Source of the DNA: an uncultured Eubacteriales bacterium
Lineage (GTDB): Bacteria > Bacillota > Clostridia > Oscillospirales > Acutalibacteraceae
Direction: 5' to 3'
Assembly (NCBI GenBank): GCA_934454655.1
Contig: CAKSFK010000001.1
Coordinates: 59,298 to 123,297 of the forward strand
Length of the DNA: 64,000 bases
Positions 63,980 through 64,000 of the stretch are shown one piece after another. Every line of letters starts with the position of its first letter. Position 1 is the first letter of the stretch. The position numbers and the translations under genes are program-made. The notes under the pieces were generated by a model. It was not told where the DNA came from. It ran no database searches and saw only the letters and a list, made by a program, of their open reading frames with translations.

Positions 63980-64000
63980 GGTCAAGCCCTCGGTCTATTA
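63980..64000 (-). rRNA. 23S rRNA, extreme 3' end (partial)
   Basis: On the minus strand the last 21 bases read TAATAGACCGAGGGCTTGACC, the typical 3' terminus of Firmicutes 23S rRNA (TAATAGRYCGAGGGCTTGACC pattern). The gene body lies beyond the right edge. No 5S rRNA follows before the terminator. Confidence 0.8.

Overview
The window looks like chromosomal core DNA from an endospore-forming, low-to-mid GC Clostridia, probably Oscillospirales (Ruminococcaceae/Acutalibacteraceae-like). Evidence: sporulation genes (gpr, spoIIP, sigK, a ylmC/ymxH-type gene), an HrcA/CIRCE class I heat-shock operon, PolC-type DNA polymerase, SepF/DivIVA division genes, T-box leaders and a DUF4317 gene. The assignment rests on gene content only. 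Strong Shine-Dalgarno sites and TTGACA/TATAAT promoters are common, and several genes appear to start with TTG or GTG.

Layout. (1) 1-2.7 kb, minus: SDR reductase, OmpR-type regulator and a histidine kinase cut by the window edge. (2) 2.8-6.0 kb, plus: LysR regulator, then thrS behind a threonine T-box. (3) 6.05-7.93 kb: a repeat-rich region with a 47-bp palindromic repeat, two copies of a MITE-like element, eight consecutive hairpins, a small membrane-protein gene behind a LexA-like box, tRNA-Ala(GGC), and a repeat whose ends resemble a tRNA T-arm. (4) 7.9-15.3 kb, minus: comM; an operon MBOAT acyltransferase, DHHW protein, nagA, ybaK; a DUF4317 gene. (5) 15.4-20.2 kb, minus: hrcA-grpE-dnaK-dnaJ with CIRCE. 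(6) 20.3-23.6 kb, plus: ylmC/ymxH-type gene, then a T-box (UGG specifier) and a three-gene ABC importer for which tryptophan is the likely substrate. (7) 23.6-24.3 kb: an AT-rich XRE regulator and a broken SLOG-type gene between two related hairpin repeats.

(8) 24.3-39.6 kb, minus: a tightly packed 15-gene series, in transcription order miaB, ylbF-like, mutS, mutL, miaA, HlyD-like, yggS, sepF, ylmH, divIVA, lspA, rluD-like, a HAD phosphatase and a split transketolase. (9) 39.6-44.3 kb, minus: ABC-F ATPase, AI-2E family protein, and a lone Na+-decarboxylase beta-subunit homologue with a 44-residue membrane partner, preceded by what reads as a yybP-ykoY (Mn2+) riboswitch. (10) 44.4-48.2 kb, plus: second copy of the T-arm repeat, gpr, spoIIP, a small membrane protein and a GH30 glycosidase; then htpG on minus. 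(11) 50.4-62.9 kb, plus: sigK, then pyrH-frr-uppS-cdsA-dxr-rseP-ispG-polC and a membrane diguanylate cyclase. PolC lacks the usual inserted exonuclease domain. (12) 63.0-64.0 kb: a broken SGNH hydrolase gene, a gene-poor stretch, and at the right edge the last bases of a 23S rRNA gene on the minus strand.

Most promising leads: the Mn2+-riboswitch/OadB-like pair, the LexA-box small membrane protein, the exonuclease-less PolC, and the structured repeats of region 3.
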